A stretch of DNA of 6,465 bases from an uncultured Treponema sp. (GTDB lineage: Bacteria; Spirochaetota; Spirochaetia; Treponematales; Treponemataceae). The translations under genes were made by a program, and so were the position numbers. The DNA lies in assembly GCA_905373565.1 (NCBI GenBank), contig CAJPTT010000143.1, positions 1 through 6,465 on the forward strand. Reading direction: 5' to 3'. Shown in pieces: positions 5,662 to 6,465 of this stretch (the stretch's first letter is position 1; the number at the start of each line of letters is the position of its first letter). The notes under the pieces are model-generated. The model saw only the letters and a program-made list of their open reading frames with translations, had not been told where the DNA came from and did no database searches.

Positions 5662-6465
5662 ATGGATATTCAATCGGTATTAAAAAATCTGCACCCGTTG
5701 GAAATCAAGGTATTAAAGAACTTTAAGATAGGCGAAGGATTATATGCAAAAAAACTGCAAGAGGTGTTGCAGTATAAAGAAGGCCACGCAAATCAGGCCT
5801 TTTCGTGGCTCAAGCTCAAAGAATTAGTAAAAGAAAAAACAAGAAAGACAACCGTTGTCTATGAATTGACGGAGCTTGGCAAAGACTATGCACAAAACGG
5901 ATTGCCTGCCGAGCGGATTATCCTATTGTTAAAGAAAGCAGGGCCGCTCAAGCTGCCCGAAATTGCGCAAAAACTCGGCTTACAGAATAAGGATGTCGGC
6001 TCTTCCTTCGGAGAACTTTCTAAGGCGGGCTGTGCCGCGATGAATGATGAAAAAAAAGCGTCATATATAAAAGACCCTGACGATAAAAACTTCTTGCTAA
6101 AAAAAGCGCTGCTGAAACGTGCCGCAGAGGCTGCCGAGTGCCGTTTACCTGAAGACTCTTTAACGGATGACGAAAAGACCTGCATCGCCGATATTGCGAA
6201 AAAGCGCGGCGCAGCGGATGCCGCATTCAAGATTATTGAACGGGACGAGATTGTCTACGCCTTTACGGATATGGTTGCCGCAGTGCAGAAGGCATTGAAT
6301 GCGGCGGGCATTACCGGCGATGAAACCGGACAGCTGACGTCCGAAAGTCTTAAAACAGGCGCATGGAAAACGCAAACCTTCCGCAGCTACAATATCCAGC
6401 TGCCGCCAGCCCGCGTTATCCCCGGCAGGACAAACCCCTATGTCGATTTTTTGGAAGGTGTCAAA
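5662..6465 (+). CDS. pheS: Phenylalanyl-tRNA synthetase alpha subunit, archaeal/eukaryotic type, 3' end missing
   Basis: Class II aminoacyl-tRNA synthetase subunit that, with the beta chain, charges tRNA-Phe in the cytoplasm. The frame runs from ATG 5662, after a good ribosome binding site, to the window edge without a stop: 268 residues, roughly half of the usual 500 or so. The N-terminus (MDIQSVLKNLHPLEIKVLK) and the following winged-helix-like modules (about 1-75 and 80-150, with LTELGKDYAQNGLPAERII) match the tRNA-binding N-terminal region of archaeal and eukaryotic alpha chains rather than the coiled coil of ordinary bacterial PheS. Near the end, W235 and FRSYNIQLPPARV (240-252), then GRTNPYVDFLEGVK (255-268), mark the entry to the catalytic domain at the usual place. 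Motifs 2 and 3 lie beyond the window. Spirochaetes are known to carry this type of PheRS, so this fits a treponeme. Whether pheT is adjacent cannot be seen. Confidence 0.93.
   Translation, partial: MDIQSVLKNLHPLEIKVLKNFKIGEGLYAKKLQEVLQYKEGHANQAFSWLKLKELVKEKTRKTTVVYELTELGKDYAQNGLPAERIILLLKKAGPLKLPEIAQKLGLQNKDVGSSFGELSKAGCAAMNDEKKASYIKDPDDKNFLLKKALLKRAAEAAECRLPEDSLTDDEKTCIADIAKKRGAADAAFKIIERDEIVYAFTDMVAAVQKALNAAGITGDETGQLTSESLKTGAWKTQTFRSYNIQLPPARVIPGRTNPYVDFLEGVK

Noticed and set aside
5886..6375. Three overlapping - strand open frames opposite pheS
   Set aside because: They are shadows of the partial pheS coding sequence, whose + strand frame has recognisable PheS motifs and a ribosome binding site.
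1..6465. CRISPR array, prophage, toxin-antitoxin or other accessory system
   Set aside because: No regularly spaced direct repeats, integrase, transposase or small paired genes are present. All four coding regions are conserved housekeeping genes, so I do not claim an undescribed protein system here.

Overview
The window looks like chromosomal DNA from a spirochaete, most likely a treponeme of the oral, moderate-GC type. This is inferred from the archaeal/eukaryotic-type phenylalanyl-tRNA synthetase alpha chain at the right edge, a known spirochaete trait, and from the overall style of the proteins. No rRNA or other taxonomic marker is present, so species is not assigned.

Layout, all genes on the + strand: (1) the 3' part of a lytic transglycosylase gene (1-1333), already open at the left edge, with a helical superhelix region followed by a C-terminal SLT domain; (2) 32 bp later, uppP/bacA (1366-2175), undecaprenyl-diphosphatase, probably co-transcribed; (3) a 293-bp non-coding gap (2176-2468) that is almost entirely palindromic: a long nested inverted repeat centred near 2261, a pair of outer 18-bp inverted arms flanked by a 3-bp direct repeat, a small perfect hairpin, and a 14-bp perfect stem preceded by eight A residues (an intrinsic terminator when read on the - strand) directly abutting the ribosome binding site of the next gene; (4) ftsK (2469-5573), a 1034-residue DNA translocase with four membrane segments, an unusually long acidic linker of about 400 residues, a motor with intact Walker A and B motifs and a C-terminal winged-helix gamma domain; (5) an 88-bp gap with an imperfect hairpin; (6) the 5' part of pheS (5662 to the right edge), truncated by the window.

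The genes make a housekeeping neighbourhood: peptidoglycan cleavage, recycling of the lipid carrier for wall synthesis, chromosome segregation at the septum, and tRNA charging. I found no defence system, prophage, CRISPR array, tRNA or rRNA gene. The part least explained by the genes is the structured gap upstream of ftsK, which resembles a MITE-like or other dispersed palindromic repeat next to a regulatory or terminator hairpin. The long low-complexity FtsK linker is the second point of interest.
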